64,000 nt of DNA from JAGOUA01 sp964645655 (GTDB lineage Bacteria > Patescibacteriota > Patescibacteriia > 2-12-FULL-60-25). Under the pieces are notes generated by a model, which saw only the letters and a program-made list of their open reading frames with translations, had not been told where the DNA came from and made no database searches. The DNA lies in NCBI GenBank assembly GCA_964645655.1, contig CAZXZS010000001.1, positions 124,001 to 188,000 on the forward strand. The letters run 5' to 3'. The position numbers and the translations under genes were made by a program. Shown in pieces: positions 57,799-64,000 of this stretch. Each line of letters starts with the position of its first letter. Within the stretch, counting starts at the first letter, position 1.

Positions 57799-58148
57799 GA
57801 TCGCTCCGTCGAGCCGCCCGCGGCATCCTGCTGGCGTTCCGTACCGAGCCTAACATGCGTCGCCATACGGTCGCCGCCCTCTTCGTGCTCGCATTGGTCT
57901 TGGTGTCGCCGCTCGCCACCTGGCAGATCGTGGCCGTGCTCATTGTGACCGCGCTCGTCTTCGTGGTAGAATTGGTCAACACCGCGCTTGAACAGCTGGT
58001 TGACCTCGTCAAACCCCAATTCCACGAGGCGGCCCGCGACGTGAAAGACGTGGCGGCGGGTGCCGTGCTGCTCATGGCCTGCACGGCCGCCCTGGTTGGC
58101 TTGCTCATCTTTGGACCTTACGCGCTCTCCCTGATCCGCCACGTATGA
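57780..58148 (+). CDS. dgkA: Diacylglycerol/undecaprenol kinase family protein
   Basis: 122 residues, three membrane helices after an amphipathic N-terminal stretch (RAARGILLAFRTEPNMRRH). The active-site motif FVVELVNTALEQLVDLV with Glu and Asn, and KDVAAGAVLLMA, match the DgkA family. In Gram-positive-type cells the enzyme phosphorylates undecaprenol, a carrier for cell-wall building; in E. coli it acts on diacylglycerol. Which substrate is used here cannot be told. It overlaps ybeY and ftsA (ATGA), linking cell-envelope lipid recycling with division genes. Confidence 0.9.
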   Translation: MPTPVLRSLRRAARGILLAFRTEPNMRRHTVAALFVLALVLVSPLATWQIVAVLIVTALVFVVELVNTALEQLVDLVKPQFHEAARDVKDVAAGAVLLMACTAALVGLLIFGPYALSLIRHV

Positions 58149-59410
58149 AAGAACGATTGATCGCCGGCCTCGACCTGGGCAGCTCTGCCGTCCGTCTTGT
58201 CGCAGGACAAATCCTGGTGGGGCAAGACAAGCGTGAGACGCTGCAGATCGTCGGTGCGACCGAGGTCGCATCCCAAGGCATCTCCAAAGGGCTGATCAAT
58301 TCGTTGGAAGAGGCCGTCACGGCCGTGTCGACCTGCCTCGAACAGGCCGAACGCCAAATCGGCTTGCCCGTTTCCGATGCCTACGTCGGGATCTGCGGTA
58401 CCTACATGACCGACCAGATCCAGCGTGGCGTCATTGGCGTCTCCCGTCCCGATGGGGAGATCCGCGACGAGGACGTCCAGCGTGCCATGGATTCGGTCCG
58501 GGCCCTCATCAACCCGTCCAACTACGAGATTTTGCATATCCTGCCGCGTGGCTTCACCGTCGACGGCCAAACCGGCATCAAGGACCCTGTCGGCATGCAG
58601 GGGATCCGCCTCGAGGTCGATGCCCACGTCATCCAAGGGGTCGCGAGCCATGTGCGTAACGTGACCAAGGCCGTTTTACGCACGGGGATCGACATGACGG
58701 AACTCGTATATGCCCCGCTTTGCCTCGCGGACGTGCTTACCACGAGCCGCCAAAAGGATGTCGGCGTCGCCATCGTCAACATGGGGGCCTCGACGACCTC
58801 CCTGACGGTCTATGAGGAAGGGGAATTGCTCCATTCCGCCGTCATCCCCATCGGTTCCGACCATGTCACTTCCGACATCGCCATCGGCCTCCGCACGTCC
58901 CTCGAGATCGCCGACGTCCTCAAGCGCCAATACGTCAACGCGGCTGCCCAGCACGTCAACAAGTTTCAAGACATCGATCTCCAGGGACTCGGCGCCCCCC
59001 AGCCGGAAGTCGTCTCCCTGCGCTTCGTTTCCGATATCGCCCAGGCCCGTGTCGAAGAGATCTTCGAACGCGTCGAACAGGAGCTCAAGAAAATCGACCG
59101 TTCGGGCATGTTGCCTGCTGGCGTGCTCCTCACGGGCGGCGGCGTCAAGCTTGAAGGGGTTCCCGAAGTCGCCAAGCAGATCCTCCGCTTGCCGGCGGTG
59201 GTCGCCCAAGTCCAGGTCCCGCCCACGGCCCTCGAGGATGTGCTCCAGGACCCGGCGTTTTCTACGGCCCTCGGCCTTGTCCGCTGGGGATTTGAGGGGG
59301 AGCGCGGGCGGGATGACGGCCAGCGCCATCGCGGTGGCGGGAAGGGTGGGGAGCTGATCAAGAAATTCGGCTCGCCCATCAAGCGTCTCTTCAAGTCCTT
59401 TATTCCGTAG
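58145..59410 (+). CDS. ftsA: Cell division protein FtsA
   Basis: 421 residues. Actin-like ATPase: IAGLDLGSSAVRLVAGQ (phosphate 1) at the start, an SHS2-type insert region, VNMGASTTSLTVYEEG (phosphate 2) and LLTGGGVKLEGVPE (adenosine site). The C-terminal helix IKKFGSPIKRLFKSFIP is the amphipathic membrane anchor. FtsA ties FtsZ filaments to the inner face of the membrane. It starts inside the dgkA stop and lies 51 bases before ftsZ. No murein-cluster genes accompany it, so the pair has moved out of the classic division cluster. Confidence 0.95.
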   Translation: MKERLIAGLDLGSSAVRLVAGQILVGQDKRETLQIVGATEVASQGISKGLINSLEEAVTAVSTCLEQAERQIGLPVSDAYVGICGTYMTDQIQRGVIGVSRPDGEIRDEDVQRAMDSVRALINPSNYEILHILPRGFTVDGQTGIKDPVGMQGIRLEVDAHVIQGVASHVRNVTKAVLRTGIDMTELVYAPLCLADVLTTSRQKDVGVAIVNMGASTTSLTVYEEGELLHSAVIPIGSDHVTSDIAIGLRTSLEIADVLKRQYVNAAAQHVNKFQDIDLQGLGAPQPEVVSLRFVSDIAQARVEEIFERVEQELKKIDRSGMLPAGVLLTGGGVKLEGVPEVAKQILRLPAVVAQVQVPPTALEDVLQDPAFSTALGLVRWGFEGERGRDDGQRHRGGGKGGELIKKFGSPIKRLFKSFIP

Positions 59411-59414
59411 TCCC

Positions 59415-59443
59415 TTGACCCTAAGCCTGCCCGTTAGTATTGT
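59415..59443 (+). promoter_or_regulatory. ftsZ promoter
   Basis: TTGACC (59415-59420), a 17-bp spacer and TATTGT (59438-59443), 18 bases before the ATG. It allows ftsZ expression apart from ftsA. Confidence 0.65.
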
Positions 59444-59461
59444 GCGAGAAGACCTGTATCT

Positions 59462-60949
59462 ATGGCTGAAATAAAACCCCAAATCGAGACCTTCGCAAAG
59501 ATCAAGGTGGTTGGCGTGGGCGGCTCCGGCGGCTCGTCGACCAACCGCATGATCGCCTCGAAAATCCGTGGCGTGGAGTTTATTGCCATGAATACCGATG
59601 TCCAGGCCCTGCACGCCTCCCAGGCACAGCAGAAGCTGCACATCGGCAAGTCCGTCACCCGGGGGTTGGGGGCGGGCATGGACCCCGAAATCGGCCACAA
59701 AGCCGCCGAAGAGTCCCAAAACGAGATCCGTGAGATGCTGAAAGGGGCCGACATGGTGTTCGTCACCTGCGGTTTGGGCGGCGGCACGGGTTCTGGCGCG
59801 TCGCCGTTCATCGCGAGCGTCGCCAAGGAAATGGGGGCATTAACGGTCGCCGTGGTGACGAAGCCGTTTTCTTTTGAAGGCGCCGCCCGCCGCAATATCG
59901 CCGAGGCAGCCTACGAAAAGCTTGCCGCCAACGTCGATACGATCATCACCATCCCCAACGATCGCGTGCTCCAGATGATCGATAAGAAGACCTCCTTGCT
60001 GGAGGCCTTCGAGATGGTCGATGACGTCCTCCGCCAGGGCGTCCAAGGGATTTCCGAACTCATTACCCAGCACGGGAACATCAACGTCGACTTTGCGGAC
60101 GTGCGTGCCATCATGGCAAACCGCGGTTCGGCCCTCATGGGGATCGGCCACGGGCACGGCGACAACCGTGCGGCCGACGCCGCCAAGGCCGCGATCGCCT
60201 CGCCGCTCCTCGAGGTCTCGATCGATGGCGCCAAGGGCATTTTGTTTACTATTACGGGCGGTTCCAACCTGGGCCTGTACGAACTCAACGAGGCCGCGAA
60301 GATCATTACGCAGACCGCCGATCCCAACGCGAAGGTCATTTTTGGTGCGGTCATCGACGAATCCCTCAAGGACGACATCAAGATCACCGTCATCGCGACC
60401 GGCTTCGACCAGCGCGTCGTCACGCCCAAGCCGAAGACGATCTTCGCGTCCGGGTCCATGCCGCCGGCCTCCGTCCAGCCCCCGGCGCCAGCCCCTGTTC
60501 CGTACCAGCACGCCGCGCCGGCCCGACCGGCCCCGATCCCGCATGTGCCGCCTCCGGCTCCCGCCCCCGCTCATGAGCCGGCCCCGGTTGAGCCGCTAGA
60601 GCGTTTTCCGTTTGCGGCGGCCCGCGTCCCGTATCCGCCCCCAGTTTCGAGCTATCCTCAACCCGCCCCTGCTGCCGCCCACGCGCCAACCCCCGTCCCT
60701 GCGCCCGTTCCGGCGCCTGTCATGCCGGAAGAGGAGGATGAGCCGGTAGAGCTGATTCCCGCTCCCGCTCCAGCTCCCGCTCCAGCTCCAGCCGTGCGTA
60801 CAACCGTTTCCCCGCGCCAGGCCGCTGAAGCCGTCAAGCCTGTCGCTCCGGCTCCCGCCCCGGTTGCGCGCCGGACCCCTTCCGCTCCCGCGACGCCTGA
60901 AGAGCCCGATCTCGAGATCCCTGCCTTCATTCGCAAGAAGATGCTTTAG
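59462..60949 (+). CDS. ftsZ: Cell division protein FtsZ
   Basis: 495 residues. Tubulin-like GTPase with KVVGVGGSGGSSTNRM, the signature CGLGGGTGSGASP (usually GGGTGTGAAP) and the T7 loop NVDFADVRAIM. The GTPase core ends near residue 320. A linker of about 160 residues rich in Pro and Ala, longer than in E. coli, leads to the conserved end peptide DLEIPAFIRKK that binds FtsA and other partners. It forms the division ring. ftsZ has its own promoter, and nrdR starts three bases after its stop. Confidence 0.97.
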   Translation: MAEIKPQIETFAKIKVVGVGGSGGSSTNRMIASKIRGVEFIAMNTDVQALHASQAQQKLHIGKSVTRGLGAGMDPEIGHKAAEESQNEIREMLKGADMVFVTCGLGGGTGSGASPFIASVAKEMGALTVAVVTKPFSFEGAARRNIAEAAYEKLAANVDTIITIPNDRVLQMIDKKTSLLEAFEMVDDVLRQGVQGISELITQHGNINVDFADVRAIMANRGSALMGIGHGHGDNRAADAAKAAIASPLLEVSIDGAKGILFTITGGSNLGLYELNEAAKIITQTADPNAKVIFGAVIDESLKDDIKITVIATGFDQRVVTPKPKTIFASGSMPPASVQPPAPAPVPYQHAAPARPAPIPHVPPPAPAPAHEPAPVEPLERFPFAAARVPYPPPVSSYPQPAPAAAHAPTPVPAPVPAPVMPEEEDEPVELIPAPAPAPAPAPAVRTTVSPRQAAEAVKPVAPAPAPVARRTPSAPATPEEPDLEIPAFIRKKML

Positions 60950-60952
60950 GGT

Positions 60953-61459
60953 ATGCGCTGTCCCGTGTGCGGCCATAGCGATACCAAGGTCGTCGACTCG
61001 CGCCTGACGGCCGATGAGGCGACGGTCCGCCGCCGGCGCGAATGCGACCAGTGCCAATTCCGCTTTTCCACGCTTGAGACCATCGACTTGCTGGGCCTCA
61101 CGGTCGTCAAGCGTGACGGCCGACGCGAGAGCTATGTCCGAGAGAAGCTCGAGCGCGGCTTGCGCCGGGCCTTGGAAAAACGCTCGTATACCGATGCCGC
61201 TTTCCGGGCCCTCCTGCAGAGCATCGAGCTCGATATCCAGCGTGAGCGTGCCAGCGAGCTCACGTCCGCGCGCATCGGCGAGATCGTGATGCAGCGATTG
61301 AAGGGATTCGATAAGGTGGCCTATATCCGTTTCGCTTCCGTCTACCGTTCCTTTGAGGACGTCAAGACGTTTCAGGATGAGCTTGCGCAGCTCACGGCCA
61401 AGCGCCAACGCCAGAAAAAGCCAACCCTTCCAACGGGTGATGCGAAGCTCTTACCATAA
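60953..61459 (+). CDS. nrdR: Transcriptional repressor NrdR
   Basis: 168 residues. Zinc ribbon CPVCGHSDTKVVDSR ... CDQCQFRFSTLE, followed by the ATP-cone domain (LTVVKRDGRRESYVREKLERG ... VAYIRFASVYRSFEDV). NrdR senses ATP/dATP and represses ribonucleotide reductase genes by binding NrdR boxes. It starts three bases after ftsZ, so both are co-expressed, tying nucleotide supply to division. No ribonucleotide reductase gene is in the window. The C-terminal tail (KRQRQKKPTLPTGDAK) is extra and basic. Confidence 0.97.
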   Translation: MRCPVCGHSDTKVVDSRLTADEATVRRRRECDQCQFRFSTLETIDLLGLTVVKRDGRRESYVREKLERGLRRALEKRSYTDAAFRALLQSIELDIQRERASELTSARIGEIVMQRLKGFDKVAYIRFASVYRSFEDVKTFQDELAQLTAKRQRQKKPTLPTGDAKLLP

Positions 61460-61473
61460 GGGCTTCTTATCGC

Positions 61474-61503
61474 TTGTGGCGGGGTGAGGCTCCGAGGTAT
61501 ACT
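61474..61503 (+). promoter_or_regulatory. htrA promoter
   Basis: TTGTGG (61474-61479), an 18-bp spacer and TATACT (61498-61503), 21 bases before the ATG at 61525. Confidence 0.6.
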
Positions 61504-61524
61504 CGAGGCGTCGACCTTTTTTCT

Positions 61525-62712
61525 ATGCAGCAATACGTTTCCCGCCACGTCTTTCTGGTCTCCGTCTTTTCGGCCGTTTTGGCTGGGGCGGTCACCGCCA
61601 CGGTCGTCACTCTCGTCCGTCCCTATGTTTCGGATGCCTTGCCGGCCGCCGTCCATGGTCCGTCCGCGTCCGAATTCGTGATCTCACAGAACGAAGAGCA
61701 GGAGGTCGTCCGGGTCGTCAAGCGGGTTTCGCCCGCGGTCGTTGCCGTCAACGTCACGCGGGCCGTCCCGGTGCCCCGTGGCAACGCGTCTTCGACCGTG
61801 CAAGCGCCCGCCAGTCCGCTCCTGCCGCTGCCCGGAGGCCGTCGCCTGGGGGCCGGCTCAGGGTTTTTCGTCTCTGCCGATGGCCTCATCGTCACGAATC
61901 GTCATGTGGTTGACAATGTCAATGCGGAGTATGTCGTGACGCTTCAAGATGGCAAGCGTGTCCCCGCAAAGGTGCTTGGCGTCGATCCCTCGCTTGATCT
62001 GGCGATCCTGAAGGTTGAGATGACCAATGCCCCGAGCCTTGAGTTGGGGGACAGCGACACGCTCGAAGTCGGCCAAACGGTCCTGGCGATCGGGAACGCG
62101 CTTGCCCAGTTTCAGAATAGCCTCACGAAAGGGGTTATTTCAGGGAAGAATCGCCGGTTGATCGCGGATGGGGTGGGCGGGGCGGAGATCCTGGAGGAGG
62201 CGATTCAGACCGACGCGGCCATCAATCCGGGCAATTCCGGCGGTCCGCTCCTCAACCTGCGCGGCCAGGTGATCGGGGTTACGACCGCCGTTTCCGAAGG
62301 TGGGCAATCACTCGGCTTCGCGATTCCCGTGAACGCCGTCAAGCAGGCCGTCGAAAGCGTCAAGCGGACGGGTCGCATCATCCGCCCCTGGCTGGGCGTC
62401 CGCTACTTCATGATCGATGAGGAGCTGTCACGTCGCGATCGGCTGCCGGTGAGTGCCGGGGCCCTCATTTCGCGTGGCGCCTCACCCCGCGACCTCGCCA
62501 TCGTGCCCGGATCGCCGGCCGACAAGGCGGGCATGAAGGAGAATGACATCATCATCGAGATCGGCGGGAAGGCCTTGAGCGACGATCGGAGCCTGGCCAC
62601 GGCCCTCAGCCGCTTCGCGCCGGGCGATGAGGTCCAGGTGAAGGTCCTCCGCCAAGGCGAAGAAAAGACGCTTACGCTCAAGCTCGACGAACGCGCCCCC
62701 GAGGACCGCTAG
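61525..62712 (+). CDS. HtrA/DegP-like serine protease with PDZ domain
   Basis: 395 residues from the ATG at 61525. An N-terminal membrane anchor (about 9-33) is followed by a trypsin-like domain. The catalytic triad is seen as His near 127 (VTNRHVVDN), Asp near 157 (DPSLDLAIL) and Ser near 238 (AINPGNSGGPLL). One PDZ domain follows (about 290-390: VPGSPADKAGMKENDIIIEIGGKAL). It degrades or refolds damaged proteins outside the membrane. With one PDZ domain and a membrane anchor it resembles DegS/HtrA of Gram-positive cells. Transcribed from its own promoter; the stop lies in a terminator hairpin. Confidence 0.93.
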   Translation: MQQYVSRHVFLVSVFSAVLAGAVTATVVTLVRPYVSDALPAAVHGPSASEFVISQNEEQEVVRVVKRVSPAVVAVNVTRAVPVPRGNASSTVQAPASPLLPLPGGRRLGAGSGFFVSADGLIVTNRHVVDNVNAEYVVTLQDGKRVPAKVLGVDPSLDLAILKVEMTNAPSLELGDSDTLEVGQTVLAIGNALAQFQNSLTKGVISGKNRRLIADGVGGAEILEEAIQTDAAINPGNSGGPLLNLRGQVIGVTTAVSEGGQSLGFAIPVNAVKQAVESVKRTGRIIRPWLGVRYFMIDEELSRRDRLPVSAGALISRGASPRDLAIVPGSPADKAGMKENDIIIEIGGKALSDDRSLATALSRFAPGDEVQVKVLRQGEEKTLTLKLDERAPEDR

Positions 62713-62727
62713 CCGTCCTCGGGTTTT
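62698..62727 (+). terminator. Terminator of htrA
   Basis: CCCGAGGAC (62698-62706) pairs with GTCCTCGGG (62715-62723), followed by TTTT. Confidence 0.8.
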
Positions 62728-62732
62728 CGGTC

Positions 62733-62738
62733 TATCCT
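62733..62738 (+). promoter_or_regulatory. -10 box of pyk, leaderless type
   Basis: TATCCT ends nine bases before the ATG at 62748; the -35 (TAGCCG, 62710-62715) is weak. Confidence 0.55.
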
Positions 62739-62747
62739 CTTTGGTAC

Positions 62748-64000
62748 ATGAAAAACGACCCCATGAAGCGGACGAAGGTGGTGTGCACGATCGGCCCCGC
62801 CTGCGCCAACGAGAAGCGCCTTGAAGCGATGGTGAAGGCCGGCATGAACGTGTGCCGACTCAACTTTTCGCACGGGACCCACGAGAACCATGCCGACCTG
62901 ATCGCGCTCATCCGGCGCGTTGCCAAGAAGACGGGCGAGCCGCTTGCCATCCTGCAAGACCTCCAAGGCCCCAAAATCCGTGTCGGTGAGCTGCCAAAGG
63001 AGGGGATCACCGTTCCGACCGGTTCGGAGATCACCTTCACCTCGGGGAAGATGCGTCTCCCATATGTCATTTCGGTGAGCTATCCCACGCTGGCCCGTGA
63101 TGTGGAGGTTGGGCAGCGCCTGCTGCTCGACGACGGCTTGCTCCTGGCGCGCGTCAAGCGCATCAAGGGGGAGGAGGTGCTGTGCGAGATGGAATTCGGC
63201 GGGACCTTGTTTTCCCATAAGGGGCTGAACCTGCCGGATACCGACACGTCGATTTCCGCCATGAGCGACAAGGACAAGGCCGACCTGGCCTTCGGGATCA
63301 GGCAAGGGGTCGATTTCGTCGCCCTCTCCTTCGTGCGCAAGGCGGACGATATCCGTGAATTGCGTCGCCTGATGGGAAAGAAAGGCGAGAAGATCCGCAT
63401 CATCGCGAAGATCGAGAAGCCCGAGGCCCTCACCGCCCTCGACGAGATCATGGAGGTGACCGACGGCATCATGGTCGCGCGCGGCGACTTGGGGATCGAG
63501 ATCCCCGCCGAAAAGGTGCCGCTCGCCCAGAAGGACCTGATCCGCCGCTGCCTCGACGCCGCCAAGCCCGTGATCGTGGCGACCCAGATGCTCGATTCGA
63601 TGATCCGCCAGCCCCGCGCCACGCGCGCCGAGATCTCCGACATCGCCAACGCGGCCATCGACCATACGGACGCCACCATGCTGTCGGGTGAATCGGCGAC
63701 GGGCGCGTTCCCGCTCGAATCCGTCGAGACCATGGCGAAGACGTTGCGTGAGGTCGAGCTCAGCACGCTCGATGACGTGCCGCCGCACCTGCGCCTGAAC
63801 CCTGGCGAGCCGGAAGCGGCCATGACGAACGTGGCGACGATCCTCTCGCACGCCCTTGGGGCTCGGGCGATCGTGTGCCTCACCGAATCCGGCGCCGCTG
63901 CGCGGCTGCTCTCGCGCCACCGGCCGCCGATGCCGATCTTCGCCTGCACCGAGGACCCGTGCATCGCGCGCCAGACGAACCTCTCGTGGGGCGTCACCCC
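62748..64000 (+). CDS. pyk: Pyruvate kinase (3' end outside window)
   Basis: The frame is open from ATG 62748 to the window end (about 417 residues seen). Converts phosphoenolpyruvate and ADP to pyruvate and ATP, the last step of glycolysis. Motifs: TKVVCTIGPACANEKRL at the N-terminus, MNVCRLNFSHGTHE, LQDLQGPKIRVG, the signature IIAKIEKPEAL with the catalytic Lys, MVARGDLGIEIP and ATQMLDSMI. The B domain and the start of the C-terminal regulatory domain are present. The -10 box nine bases before the ATG suggests a leaderless mRNA; an in-frame ATG at 62763 is an alternative start. Confidence 0.95.
   Translation, partial: MKNDPMKRTKVVCTIGPACANEKRLEAMVKAGMNVCRLNFSHGTHENHADLIALIRRVAKKTGEPLAILQDLQGPKIRVGELPKEGITVPTGSEITFTSGKMRLPYVISVSYPTLARDVEVGQRLLLDDGLLLARVKRIKGEEVLCEMEFGGTLFSHKGLNLPDTDTSISAMSDKDKADLAFGIRQGVDFVALSFVRKADDIRELRRLMGKKGEKIRIIAKIEKPEALTALDEIMEVTDGIMVARGDLGIEIPAEKVPLAQKDLIRRCLDAAKPVIVATQMLDSMIRQPRATRAEISDIANAAIDHTDATMLSGESATGAFPLESVETMAKTLREVELSTLDDVPPHLRLNPGEPEAAMTNVATILSHALGARAIVCLTESGAAARLLSRHRPPMPIFACTEDPCIARQTNLSWGVT

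Overview
The window is a GC-rich, densely packed bacterial chromosome segment. Its gene content points to the Candidate Phyla Radiation (Patescibacteria). Signs of this are a DUF4012 protein, a membrane-anchored 'baseplate-J-like' surface protein, a threonyl-tRNA synthetase without the TGS domain, a lone VirD4/TraG-type ATPase, and two consecutive surface proteins in which a VirB2/TrbC-like two-helix segment is joined to long Ig/TIG-type regions. TGA is used as a normal stop, so this is not a UGA-recoding lineage. No rRNA and no CRISPR array is present; one tRNA is seen. The class within the CPR cannot be settled from the sequence alone.

Layout. 1-6.1 kb: surface proteins, then thrS. 6.1-10.1 kb (minus): clpB under a CIRCE operator, a putative lipoprotein and a zinc-ribbon protein. 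10.2-15.3 kb: an orphan protein, rsmI-metG-tatD, and three small membrane-protein genes, the middle one broken by an in-frame TGA. 15.3-19.1 kb: mutY and a coiled-coil membrane protein, a PARG-like ADP-ribose hydrolase, and an orphan with an HExxH motif. 19.1-22.1 kb: a 36-bp perfect inverted repeat ahead of a SWIM-SNF2 helicase. 22.1-24.4 kb: a CPBP protease, ppa and a flavin reductase. 24.4-27.4 kb (minus): four orphans, one resembling an ADP-ribosyltransferase. 27.5-31.0 kb: a 3.4-kb integrative element in the 3' end of tRNA-Ile(GAT), bounded by 24-bp direct repeats and carrying a P63C antirepressor, a dead IS1-like transposase and a tyrosine integrase. 31.2-39.1 kb: an orphan, a VirD4-like ATPase pair, dnaX and its downstream genes. 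39.1-43.8 kb: CIRCE-groES-groEL, an orphan, rpsU and yqeY. 43.8-57.4 kb: a surface operon including a 2917-residue protein. 57.4-64 kb: ybeY-dgkA-ftsA-ftsZ-nrdR, htrA and the 5' part of pyk.

Expression signals fall into two classes. Most housekeeping genes (clpB, rsmI, ppa, dnaX, pyk and others) have a -10 box, often extended (TGnTAnnnT), ending 6-9 bases before the ATG. This implies leaderless mRNA. Small orphan genes mostly have TTGACA-N17-TAnnnT promoters, real leaders, Shine-Dalgarno sites and their own terminators. They look like accessory modules inserted between core operons. The clpB and groES promoters carry CIRCE elements, so an HrcA repressor is predicted elsewhere in the genome. 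The surface operon at 43.8-57.4 kb is the best candidate for an undescribed system: pilin-like membrane segments anchoring very large adhesin-like chains, followed by three single-pass proteins with calcium-binding-type aspartate repeats.
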